Below are positions 46,711 to 57,204 of a stretch of DNA of 64,000 nt, in pieces. The position numbers and the translations under genes were made by a program. Under the pieces are notes generated by a model that did no database searches, was not told the DNA's origin, and saw only the letters and a list, made by a program, of their open reading frames with translations. The first letter of the stretch is position 1; each line of letters starts with the position of its first letter. Origin of the DNA: Vitis vinifera (Eukaryota; Streptophyta; Magnoliopsida; Vitales; Vitaceae); assembly GCF_030704535.1 (NCBI RefSeq), contig NC_081820.1:21021001-21085000 (forward strand). The letters run 5' to 3'.

Positions 46711-46945
46711 TCAATTTGAATCCATAGGAATGCTGTACAAGACAACCGTTTCAATGGTTAGGCCTAGTCCAAAGCCAAACAAGACACCCTAATCCAATTC
46801 TTCACCTGTGGTTGTTTTTTTTGTTTCTTCAACGATTTCTTTCTCAACTAGTCCAAAATAAACAGGACACAAGCACTTGACATGTTCCCATATTCACTTA
46901 GAACATGTCTTGTTGCTTTGAGTTTTTGTTCATCCAAACTCAAAT
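46711..46945 (-). pseudogene. STS 3'-end fragment (last ~78 codons)
   Basis: The minus strand corresponds to the C-terminal part of STS from about residue 315 to the stop (TGA at 46713-46711, tail ending PMDSN). It includes the Asn336 region and a GFG-loop counterpart with substitutions: MVRPSPKP in the antisense reading, where intact copies read MV(R/K)PGPKP. It also has an internal stop and small indels near 46793-46830. Homology ends abruptly at about 46945, beyond which is unrelated AT-rich DNA. It is closest in position and strand to STS-5. Confidence 0.85.
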
Positions 46946-48240
46946 TAAATAGGACAATAGTTTCAATTTAATAATATTAAGTATTAAATTGTTAGTTTTT
47001 TTATTATTTTATTTTTGTTGAGTATTAAGTATCAATAGGGGTGAGAGTCATGTTAAGGTTATATTTTGATTGTTTTAAAAAATTATTTTTATCATTCAAT
47101 AAAATGCCAAATATTTTATTTTTTAAATTTAGTAAAAAAAATTTTAAAAAAGTAATAAGTAAAAAAAAAATATTAATAAACTATCTAAAATATGAAAATA
47201 AATTGCACTTAACATTAAGTTTAAAAAATAAACATAATTTGGATTTATATCAATCGAACCAAATTTTGATACAATATTGAACTATCAATTTTCATAAAAA
47301 CTTAAGCTTCCTAGATTTAGGATCAATATGAATATCAACCTCCTTCACATGAATATGATGGATGATTAAACTTTCTTTAGAACTTTTTTTTTTCTAAAGC
47401 ATTTTTTATTGTTTAAATATTTTACAAGTTTAATTAATAAGGAATCTCAACTTGAATTCCTAATTTTTGGCAAACAATTATATTAATACGAAATAATTAT
47501 GTTTGTATTCTTATTTTAAACCAATTTTGTTTTAATATTCAAGAAGTCATCGAGATTTTTGTACTCTGAATTTTTTTTCTTCAAAATTTGGCAACATTAT
47601 TTTGAGGATACACTAGTCTAAACATGTTTATTTAAATTTTTTTAGAACTTTTTAAATATTTGAAATAAAATAAAAAAGTATAACATTTTCCAAATGGTAC
47701 CTTGATGTAGAGGTTTATTGTGCATCCATTGGTAAAAGTTCAAATTTTATTGGACTTATAAAAGAATCCATAGCCTTTTTAGTTTTGGTTACTTTCTCAG
47801 AAAAAAAAAAAAAAAAAAAAGGCTTGTTTGACAACTATTGTTTAAAACAATTTTTTGTTCTACAAAACAAAAAAAAAAAAGGAAAACATGTTTGCCAATA
47901 AAAAATTTAATATTTTATATTTTTAAGAACAAAAAATAAGGTGTTTTCAAATAATATCTTTTAATTATTTTATACTATTTTCACTTGTTTTTTAAATGTT
48001 ATTTTTTTTTTTAAATAGAATGATAAAAAATAAAAAGTAGATATAATTTTTTTTTTTAAATAATTAATATTAAAAATAAGTTAAAAACATTTTAGGTTTT
48101 TAAACAGGATTTTATTTTATAAAACATTAAAGAACATATTTCAAAAACTATTCTCATAAATTGTTTTTAGAATTGTTTTTGAAAATAGTTACCAATAATC
48201 CCAAATAAAAATTTTGAAAAAAAAAAAACCATAATTATCA
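46946..48240. other. AT-rich region without genes
   Basis: Long poly-A and poly-T tracts (for example 47801-47820), no recognisable domain. The frame at 47041-47280 is a lysine- and asparagine-rich low-complexity reading and is not called. An old transposon is possible but nothing diagnostic was seen. Confidence 0.55.
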
Positions 48241-48827
48241 ATACAAAAGCAAAGAAAGAGGTTATATTATGAAAGCAATTTTCTTAATGAAGTGTGGTCA
48301 GATAAATATTGATGTTTGGATAAAAGTTATGCAAGCTCTGGATGTATTCTAGTGCAGCCAAACTAGACGTCAACCATGTTCTGGTGGTGGCTATCTTAAT
48401 TAATTTATATATACTTTAGACCCCACATGGTCTCCACCCATTTTATGTATTTTTCAAATCAGCAGTACTCAACTTTTAGCCCGTGAGTTGGATTAAGACT
48501 ATTTGAAAAAGGAAAAGAAAAATGGAGCACGTTGGTTTTCAAGAAAAATTCAAACTAGATCAGCACGGGAAAACGCCATATGTCGAAAATTTTCTGACTT
48601 ACACTCATAGGCAAAACACAAATCCATTCTTTCATTTTATTTCCTTTTGATAACATACACTAGAATAAACAATGATTTTAATTTAAGGTCTCCAAGGAAA
48701 TCCTCCAACAATTCATAGATAACAATACATTAATTTAAGTTGCGATAACTTCGTTATTGTATATCTTTTTCTACCTTTATTTGATTAATAGCACATGGCT
48801 GAACAATCATATTTTCTACCTTTTCAC
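48241..48827 (-). other. STS-5 3' flank
   Basis: Noncoding. It shares blocks with the flanks of STS-6 (51780-52204) and STS-7 (55200-55683), for example GGTGGCTATCTTAATTAATTTATAT and the CACGGGAAAA...GAAAATTTTCT stretch. It is probably the 3' UTR and downstream part of the repeat unit. Confidence 0.65.
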
Positions 48828-50142
48828 TCAATTGGAATCCCTAGGAATACTGCGGAGGACAACAGTCTCGATGGTTAGGCCTGGTCCAAAGCCAAACAAG
48901 ACGCCCCAATCCAATCCTTCACCTGTTGTTGTTTTTTCTTCCTTCAACGATTTCTTTCTCATCTCGTCCATAATAAACAAGACACAAGCACTTGACATGT
49001 TCCCATATTCACTTAGAACATGTCTTGTTGCTTTAAGTTTTTGTTTATCCAAACTCAATTTTGCTTCAACTGCATCAAGAATAGCTGGGCCACCTGGATG
49101 AGCAATCCAAAATAAGGAATTCCAATCGCTGATTCCAATTGGGTCAAAAGCCTGAGTCAAACATTTCTCTATATTTTCGGAGATCAAAGTTGGCACATTA
49201 GGCCATAAATGAAAGGTGAGACCCACTTCACGTAAGTTGCCTGCAATAGCACCTTGGGTATTGGGGATGAATGTTTGGGCCGCCGAGACTAGCTGGAAGA
49301 GTGGTCGTTCAATCGAGAGATTTGGATCTGATCCAACAATTACAGCTGCAGAACCATCACCAAAAAGGGCTTGGCCAACTAAAGAGTCCAAAGCAGTTTC
49401 AGAAGGCCCACGGAATGTAACAACGGTGATCTCAGAGCACACCACGAGAACCCGTGCTCCTGCATTATTCTCAGCAAGATCCTTAGCGGTTCGAAGGACA
49501 GTTCCACCTGCATAGCACCCTTGATGGTACAACATTACTCTTCTGACTGATGTTTCAAGGCCTAGGAGATTAGCGAGTTTATAGTCGGCACCGGGCATTT
49601 CTACACCCGAAGTTGTACAAAATACAAGATGGGTAATCTTGGATTTGGGTTGACCCCACTCTTTAAGAGCCTTCAATGCCGCTTCCTTACCAAGCTTGGG
49701 TACCTCAGCAGTAATAATCTCTTGACGTATGTTAAGAGATGGAGCCATATAAGCACCAATGTTTGGGTGCTCCTCAAGCATTTCTTCGGTCAAATGACTA
49801 TAACGCTTCTTGATCATTGATTTATCACCTGTATATAAATTATTAATAATACTAATATGTTAGCTCAAGGAACCAGTTTGATTGTTCAAGATGATCAACA
49901 TTGTTCAAGTGAGTATATGGATACACAATTATATGTATGAAAAGGATGTTAAAATTAGACTTACAAATGCGGTTGAACTTCTTCTTGAGCTCGGTCATGT
50001 GCTCGCTCTTAGTGACCCGAAAATAGTAATCAGCGAAATCAGACTGGTACAGACAGTTGTCCGGGGTAGCTGTGCCAATGGCTAGAACGGTGGCCGGACC
50101 CTTGGCACGCTGAGCATTTCTAATTTCCTCCACAGACGCCAT
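48828..50142 (-). CDS. STS: Stilbene synthase, STS-5
   Basis: Minus strand: exon 1 50142-49965, exon 2 49828-48828, intron only 136 bp, 392 aa. The active-site triad, Phe215, Phe265 and the GFGPG loop are intact. It belongs to the minus-strand subgroup by V19, N29, L31 and F36. It is the most divergent intact copy: I70S, D204T, D229N/V230L (GSDPNLS), [10 protein letters not shown] at 247-256 where all other intact copies have [20 protein letters not shown], and a tail ending SIPRDSN. None of these falls on a catalytic residue, but positions 250-251 are close to Gly256 and Phe265 of the active-site wall. The start is supported by a TATA box 125 bp upstream. Confidence 0.95.
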
Positions 50143-50259
50143 TGATAGTAGGATGACTGCTGAAATCGAAGCTTAAAAGTTGAAGAAGGAAAGAGAAGTG
50201 AATGTTTCGGAGCACAGAGTGCTTGGAGCTGGCTGGAAAAAGTTGTGTCTTGAGGTTGG

Positions 50260-50345
50260 TATTTATAATCATAAGGAATGCTGTGTTTCACCAACTCTCA
50301 TCCACTTGGACGCTATTGAAATTGAATGGTGTCCTGCCCAGTCAA
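50260..50345 (-). promoter_or_regulatory. STS-5 core promoter
   Basis: Minus-strand TATAAATA at 50267-50260, 125 bp before the ATG. TTGACT (50345-50340, in CATTGACTGG) lies about 75 bp further upstream. The block between, including GACGCTATTGAAATTGAATG, is shared with STS-6 but missing in STS-7. Confidence 0.65.
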
Positions 50346-51779
50346 TGGATACTTGATGATACATGAAAGGGCAGGGACTTGCATGTAGGTAGGCGTGCAT
50401 TTGAATAATCCATGCTGCAGTGACATGGGTTTTGATCATTTCCAACTTGGTAGGCTTCGGTTTTCATTCTTTAGATCTTTCTCTATAACTCTAATCCTTT
50501 TGTCTTTAGCCCACGTAAGGTTGTTGGAAGCTTACCCTCTTGTCTTTAGCCCACGTAAGGTGGTTGGAAGCTTACCCTCTTTGACTCGAAGTTGGTAGGA
50601 CCACTTCCATATCCCCCGAATGCTATAATTTGACCATGGAGTTGGGCTTCTTGACTTGCAATAATAAAAGACCCAAATCTTTCACATGCTGAGCTACCTG
50701 CTGCCGGCTGGACGTTCGGAAATCTACAATGAAGTAGATTATGTAGTCAAATTTACTATTTAAAATAACGAATATAAAAATGTTAATTTAGTCATTTAAA
50801 ATAAATTTTAACTTAACTTTATTAAATAAGCTAAGTGCTTAAAGTAAAATTTTAATAATGAGTTTTAACTCAATAATTTAATTTAAATACAACTTAAATC
50901 ATCAAATAAAAAACATTAAGTTTTAACCGGTCAGCTTGGGAATCACTTTTTCAATTGACCCATAGCTCGACAATTTAAAACTTATATTAAGAATATTTAC
51001 ATTTCATAATTAATATCTTAACTCAAATTTTTAGTAAGTATGGATTCATACACTTTCACCGGCTCCCAATCCACTAGCAGCTGGTAGGCTGATAAAGTCA
51101 GATGGTGGCGGAGACTCGTTCAACAATCTCATGCTTATTTAAATTATATCAGATGGTTTTTTAATGCTCTTTTGGGAGGAGGGGGAAAGTGACAAATTCA
51201 GCATCAGTCGACCGGGGCTGCAAATTAATTCATCAACTTAAGAAATTTTGTGTAGAACACATTTCTACATTTTAAACTTATGAGAAGGAGAATCCACACA
51301 TTTCTATAATTAAACATATTTATTTATTAAGTAAAATAATTCATAACTTTTTCACTTTTAGTTGGCTGCAAAAGACGATGAAGTCATATTCAACAAAGGA
51401 AGATTTTTCTATTGAAATTACTCAAGTCCGAATTATACGGAGTCAAAGTTCTCTGGAAATATGTATGAAAACTTCACTGAAAATTGGGACTTAAAAACAG
51501 GCTGCAAAACACAAAAAGGAAAAAGAAAAAGAAAAAAAAAAGAGTATAATTCTTAAATTATTTTTAATTGTTTGAAAAAAAAATTGTTATTTGATTAAAA
51601 GAGCTTTCTCAGCTCCAAAAGTGACTGCTAAACAAAATTTTGGGTTATTTTGAGTTATGTCATCTTATGTAAAAAGTTAGGTTTAAATGATATAATTGTA
51701 ACATCATAAGATTTTGAATAATAATTGAAAGTTTTGTTAGTATAGAACCAGTCTTGTATATGTCTTAATCTAATAGGAC
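50346..51779. other. Spacer between STS-5 and STS-6
   Basis: No gene. It has a 39-bp tandem duplication (50501-50578: CTTTAGCCCACGTAAGG...GGAAGCTTACC twice) and AT-rich MITE-like traces at 50740-50930. The conserved block 51000-51350 recurs at 54480-54790 and, inverted, at 41620-41930. It is one full copy of the 3.4-kb repeat spacer. Confidence 0.6.
50501..50578. repeat. 39-bp direct tandem duplication upstream of STS-5
   Basis: Two nearly identical copies of TGTCTTTAGCCCACGTAAGG...GGAAGCTTACCCTCT. A diverged pair is present upstream of STS-6 (about 53950-54030) and a single copy upstream of STS-7 (about 57326-57370), so the duplication is variable between units. Confidence 0.8.
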
Positions 51780-52204
51780 TAATGAGAGGTAAGACATCAC
51801 CCTTGTTTCGATGGTGGCTATCTTATTTAATTTATATGCACTGTAGAACCAAACTGGTTTCCATATTTTTCAAATTCGTAGTCTGTCATTTTAGGCCTTG
51901 AGTTGGATATGATTTTTTGGAATTTTCAAGCAAAACTAAGACTAAATCAGCGCGGGAAAAGGAATATGAAAATTTTTCTCACTTGCATGCCTAAACAAAA
52001 TAGAAATCCATTATTTCTTTCATTTTGATAACATACACAAGGATAAACAAGGATTTTAACTTGAGGTCTCTGAAAAAGTCCTCCAACAACGATAAATAAC
52101 AAATAATAAATTCTGAGTAAAGATGATTTCATGGTGATATATCTTTACTACCAATATTTGATTAATAGAACATGGCTCGTGAATGGTTTTTCCTATCATT
52201 TCAC
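51780..52204 (-). other. STS-6 3' flank
   Basis: Noncoding. Nearly the same as 55250-55683 after STS-7 (CTTGAGGTCTCTGAAAAAGTCCTCC in both). The small frame at 51947-52132 and its counterpart at 55423-55611 lie within this conserved flank and have no known domain; they are not called. Confidence 0.6.
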
Positions 52205-53574
52205 TTAGTTTGAATCCATTTGAACGCTATGTAGCACAACGGTCTCAATGGTCAAGCCTGGCCCAAAGCCAAACAAAACACCCCAATCCAATCCTTCACC
52301 TGTGGTTGTCTTTCCTTCCTTGAGCGATTTCTTTCTCATCTCGTCCAAAATAAACAAGACACATGCACTTGACATGTTCCCATATTCACTTAGAATATGT
52401 CTTGTTGCTTTGAGTTTCTGTTTATCTAAAGTGAGTTTTGCTTCAACCGCATCAAGAATAGCTGGGCCACCGGGATGAGCAATCCAGAATAAGGAATTCC
52501 AGTCACTAATACCAATTGGGTCAAAAGCCTTAGTCAAACACTTCTCTATGTTTTCAGATATCAAACTAGGCACATTAGGCCACAATTGAAAGGTGAGACC
52601 CACTTCACGTAAGTTGCCGGCAATAGCACCTGCTGAATTTGGAATAAATGTTTGCGCTGCTGAAACAAGTTGGAAGAGTGGTCGTTCAATCGAGATATCG
52701 GGATCTGATCCAATGATTACAGCTGCTGACCCATCACCAAAAAGGGCTTGGCCAACTAAAGAGTCTAAAGCATTTTCTGAAGGCCCACGAAATGTAACAA
52801 CAGTGATCTCAGAGCACACTACAAGAACTCGTGCTCCTGCATTATTCTCTGCAAGATCCTTGGCAGTTCGAAGGACAGTTCCACCTGCATAGCACCCTTG
52901 ATGGTACAACATCACTCTTCTGATAGATGGTTCGAGGCCTAAAAGATTAGCGAGTTTATAATCTGCACCAGGCATTTCTACACCTGAGGTGGTACAAAAT
53001 ACAAGGTGGGTGATCTTCGATTTAGGCTGACCCCACTCTTTAAGAGCCTTCAATGCTGCTTCCTTACCAAGCTTGGGTACCTCAGCAGTGATAATCTCTT
53101 GGCGTATGTTAAGAGATGGAGCCATATAAGCACCAATGTTTGGGTGCTCCTCAAGCATTTCTTCGGTCAAATGAATGTAACGCTTCTTGATCATGGATTT
53201 GTCACCTGTATATAAATTAAACAGGAGTAATATGTGAGCTCAAGGCATTCATTGTTCAAGATGATCAACATCGTTCAAGTGAGTGTAAAAAAATTCATCT
53301 TAGTACAATATAAAAGCTTATTCTGCTCATACCATCGCGCACAGATGCATTGAATTAATTTAAAATGAGTACACAGGATGTTAAAATTATACTTACAGAT
53401 GCGGTTGAACTTCTTCTTGAGCTCGGTCATGTGCTCGCTCTTAGTGACCCGAAAATAGTAATCGGCGAAATCAGACTGGTACAGACAGTTGTCCGGGGTA
53501 GCTGTGCCAATGGCTAGAACGGTGGCCGGACCCTTGGCACGCTGAGCATTTCTAATTTCCTCCACAGACGCCAT
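52205..53574 (-). CDS. STS: Stilbene synthase, STS-6
   Basis: Minus strand: exon 1 53574-53397, exon 2 53205-52205, 191-bp intron, 392 aa. A longer in-frame reading opens at 53727, but that Met lies upstream of the TATA box (53700-53693), so MASVEEI at 53574 is the start. Catalytic residues are intact. Residues shared only with STS-7 include T152P (GLEPS), V224I (VIIGSD), V230I, H266Q (LTFQLW), T275[17 protein letters not shown] and a tail ending VQMDSN. It has its own V154I, D204N and LTLDKQK. H266Q is next to Phe265, an active-site position in the CHS family. It is almost identical to STS-7, from which it is offset by 3479 bp. Confidence 0.95.
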
Positions 53575-53692
53575 TGATTGTGTGTGATGACTACTGAAAT
53601 CGAAGCTTAAAAGTTGAAGAAGGAAAGAGAAGTGAAATTGTAGGAGCACAAGTGCTTGGAGCTGGCTGGCCAAAGTTGGGTATTGAGGTTTG

Positions 53693-53778
53693 TATTTATA
53701 ATCATAAGAAATGCTGTGTTTCACCAACCCTCATCCACTTGGACGCTATTGAAATTGAATGGTGTCCTGCCCAGTCAA
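53693..53778 (-). promoter_or_regulatory. STS-6 core promoter
   Basis: Minus-strand TATAAATA at 53700-53693, 126 bp before the ATG, with TTGACT at 53778-53773 (CATTGACTGG). The spacing matches STS-5. Confidence 0.65.
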
Positions 53779-55249
53779 TGGATACTTGATGATATGTGAA
53801 AGGGAAGGGTCTCCCATGTAGGTAGGTGTGCATTTGAATAACCCATGCTGCAGTAACATGGGATTTGATCATTTCTAACTTGGTAGGCTTCGGTTTTCAT
53901 TCTTTATTTTTTGCGTTCTTGATCTTCCTCTATAACTATATTCTTTTTTTCTTTAGCCCATGTAAGGTTGTTGGAAGCTTACCCTTTGTCTTTAGCCCAT
54001 GTAAGGTGGTTGGAAGCTTGCCCTCTTTGACTTCAAGTTGGTAGGACCACTTCCATATGCCCCGAATGCTATAATTTGACCATGGAGTTGGGCTTCTTGA
54101 CTTGCAATGATGGAAGACCCAAATCTTTCACATGCTGGGCTACCTGCTGCCGGCTGGACGTTTGGAAATCTACAATGAGGTAGATTATGTAGTCAAATTT
54201 AGTATTTAAGACTAATGAAGGTAAAAATTAATTACAACTAATGAATATAAATATGTTAATTTAATCATTTAAAATAAATTTTAACTTAACTTTATTAAAT
54301 AAGCTAAGTGCTTAAAGTAAAATTCTAATAATGTGTTTTAACTCAACAATTTAACAATAATTAAATTTATATTCAACTTAAATCATCAAATAAAAGACAT
54401 TAAGTTTTACAAACTCAACTTGAGAATCTTAACTCAGGTTTAAAACTTATATTAAGAATATTTACATTTCATAGTTAATATCTTAGCTTAAATTTTTAAT
54501 AGGTTTGGATTCATACACTTCCACCAGCTCCCAATCCACTAGCAGCTGGTAGGCTGATAAAGTCATAGATGGTGGCCGAGACTTGTTCAACGATCTCATG
54601 CTGATTTAAATTATATCAGATGGTTTTTGAATGCTCTTTGGGGTGGAGGGGGGAAGTGACAAATTCAGCATCAGCCGACCGGCTGCAAATTAATTCATCA
54701 ACTTAAGAAATTTTTGTGTAGAACACATTTTCACATTTTAAACTTATGAGAAGGAGAATCCACACATTTCTATAATTAAACATATTTATTTAAGTTTTTT
54801 AAATAAAATAATAAGGAAAATAAGTCATAACTTTTTCACTTTTAGTTGACTGCAAAGATGATAAAGTCAGTGTCTTCTGAAAGGATTGCTAGACTAGAAG
54901 AAAGGAAAACTAAATGAATAAAAAATAAAAAATATTGAAATCATTTTCACCAAAGGAAGATTTTTCTATTCAAATTAGTCAAGTCCAAATTATATGGAGT
55001 CCAATTTTTCTGGAAATTTGTATGAAAACTTCACTGAAATAGGGACTATAAAAAAGGCTGCAAAACAAACAAAAAAAGAGTATAATTCTTAAATTATTTT
55101 TAATTGTTTGAAAAATAAAGAGTTTAAATATGAAATAAAATGCTATTTGATTAAAAGAGCTTTCTCAGCTCCAAAAGTGACTTCTGGAATAGGACATATG
55201 AACGGTAATATTTTTCTTACAGCATGTTCAGGTAGCAGTAGACGTCACC
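53779..55249. other. Spacer between STS-6 and STS-7
   Basis: No gene. It repeats the STS-5/STS-6 spacer: the AGCCCATGTAAGG pair (53950-54030), the AT-rich MITE-like traces (54180-54420), and the block at 54480-54790. An extra CTAGACTAGAAGAAAGG-containing stretch (about 54885-54950) is not in the first spacer, which helps explain why this unit is 102 bp longer (3479 against 3377). Confidence 0.6.
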
Positions 55250-55683
55250 CTTGTTGCTGTGGTGGCCATCTTATTTAATTTATATGTACTATGGACCCAA
55301 CTTGGTTTCCGTATTTTTCAAATGAATAGTCCGCGTCACTTTTAAGGCTTCAGTTGGATAAGATTTTTTTGGAAAGAAAAGAAAATTCTTACATGGGGTT
55401 TTCAAGCAGAACTCAAACTAAATCAGCACGGGAAAAGGAATATGTTGGAAAATTTTCTCACTTGTATGTCTAAACAAAACTCAAATCCATTATTTCTTTC
55501 ATTTTGATAACATACACAAGGATAAACAATGATTTTAACTTGAGGTCTCTGAAAAAGTCCTCCAACAACGATAAATAACAAATAATAAATTCTAAGTAAA
55601 GATGATTTCATGGTGATATATCTTTACTATCTATATTTGATTAATAGAACATGGCTCGTGGATCATTTTTCCTATCATTTCAC
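55250..55683 (-). other. STS-7 3' flank
   Basis: Noncoding counterpart of 51780-52204, with small indels (for example TGTTGGAAAATTTTCTC where STS-6 has TGAAAATTTTTCTC). Confidence 0.6.
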
Positions 55684-57053
55684 TTAGTTTGAATCCATTT
55701 GAACGCTATGTAGCACAACGGTCTCAATGGTCAAGCCTGGCCCAAAGCCAAACAAAACACCCCAATCCAATCCTTCACCTGTGGTTGTCTTTCCTTCCTT
55801 GAGCGATTTCTTTCTCATTTCATCCAAAATAAACAAGACACATGCACTTGACATGTTCCCATATTCACTTAGAATATGTCTTGTTGCTTTGAGTTTTTGT
55901 TTATCTAAACTGAGTTTTGCTTCAACCGCATCAAGAATAGCTGGGCCGCCTGGGTGAGCAATCCAGAATAAGGAATTCCAGTCACTAATACCAATTGGGT
56001 CAAAAGCCTTAGTCAAACACTTCTCTATGTTTTCAGATATCAAACTAGGCACATTAGGCCACAATTGAAAGGTGAGACCCACTTCACGTAAGTTGCCTGC
56101 AATAGCACCTGCTGAATTTGGAATAAATGTTTGTGCTGCTGAAACAAGCTGGAAGAGTGGTCGTTCAATCGAGATATCGGGATCTGATCCAATGATTACA
56201 GCTGCTGACCCATCACCAAAAAGGGCTTGGCCAACTAAAGAGTCTAAAGCAGTTTCTGAAGGCCCACGAAATGTAACAACAGTGATCTCAGAGCACACTA
56301 CAAGAACTCGTGCTCCTGCATTATTCTCTGCAAGATCCTTGGCAGTTCGAAGGATAGTTCCACCTGCATAGCACCCTTGATGGTACAACATCACTCTTCT
56401 GACAGATGGTTCGAGGCCTAAAAGATTAGCGAGTTTATAATCTGCACCAGGCATTTCTACACCTGAGGTGGTACAAAATACAAGGTGGGTGATCTTCGAT
56501 TTAGGCTGACCCCACTCTTTAAGGGCCTTCAATGCTGCTTCCTTGCCAAGCTTGGGCACCTCAGCAGTGATAATCTCTTGGCGGATGTTAAGAGATGGAG
56601 CCATATAAGCACCAATGTTTGGGTGCTCCTCAAGCATTTCTTCGGTCAAATGAATGTAACGCTTCTTGATCATTGATTTATCACCTGTATATAAATTAAA
56701 CAGGAGTAATATGTGAGCTCAAGGCATTCATTGTTCAAGATGATCAACATCGTTCAAGTGAGTGTAAAAAAATTCATCTTAGTACAATATAAAAGCTTAT
56801 TCCGCTCATACCATCGCGCAGAGATGCATTGAATTAATTTAAAATGAGTACACAGGATGTTAAAATTATACTTACAGATGCGGTTGAACTTCTTCTTGAG
56901 CTCGGTCATGTGCTCGCTCTTAGTGACCCGAAAATAGTAATCGGCGAAATCAGACTGGTACAGACAGTTGTCCGGGGTAGCTGTGCCAATGGCTAGAACG
57001 GTGGCCGGACCCTTGGCACGCTGAGCATTTCTAATTTCCTCCACAGACGCCAT
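55684..57053 (-). CDS. STS: Stilbene synthase, STS-7
   Basis: Minus strand: exon 1 57053-56876, exon 2 56684-55684, 191-bp intron, 392 aa, all active-site residues present. The protein differs from STS-6 at about four positions: V154 (Ile in STS-6), V170I (GGTILR), T204 (Asn in STS-6) and SLDKQK (TLDKQK in STS-6). It shares the unusual H266Q beside Phe265. Exon 1 has the same protein sequence as STS-6. Its promoter differs more than its coding region: part of the 5' leader and an upstream block of about 73 bp have been lost. It is the rightmost STS in the window. Confidence 0.95.
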
Positions 57054-57155
57054 TGATTAGTGTGTGATGACTACTCAAATTTGAAGAAGGAAAGAGAAAT
57101 GAAATTTTAGGAGCTTGCTTGGAGCTGGCTGGCCAAAGTGTTGTCTTGAGGTTGG

Positions 57156-57163
57156 TATTTATA
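57156..57163 (-). promoter_or_regulatory. STS-7 TATA box; W-box-like block deleted
   Basis: Minus-strand TATAAATA at 57163-57156, 110 bp before the ATG. The upstream region keeps CTCACCAACTCTCATCCACTTG but then passes directly to CATGTATGTGGGTGTGCATTTG. The intervening block carrying the TTGACT core in STS-5 and STS-6 is absent. Confidence 0.7.
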
Positions 57164-57204
57164 ATCACCACAAATGCTTTGTCTCACCAACTCTCATCCA
57201 CTTG

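Noticed and set aside
47041-47280. 79-codon frame in the AT-rich region
   Set aside because: Low-complexity Lys/Asn/Phe reading of AT-rich DNA with no homologous feature.
53575-53727. In-frame N-terminal extension of STS-6 (upstream Met at 53727)
   Set aside because: The Met lies upstream of the TATA box, the extension is not open in frame in the other genes, and STS proteins start at MASVEEI.
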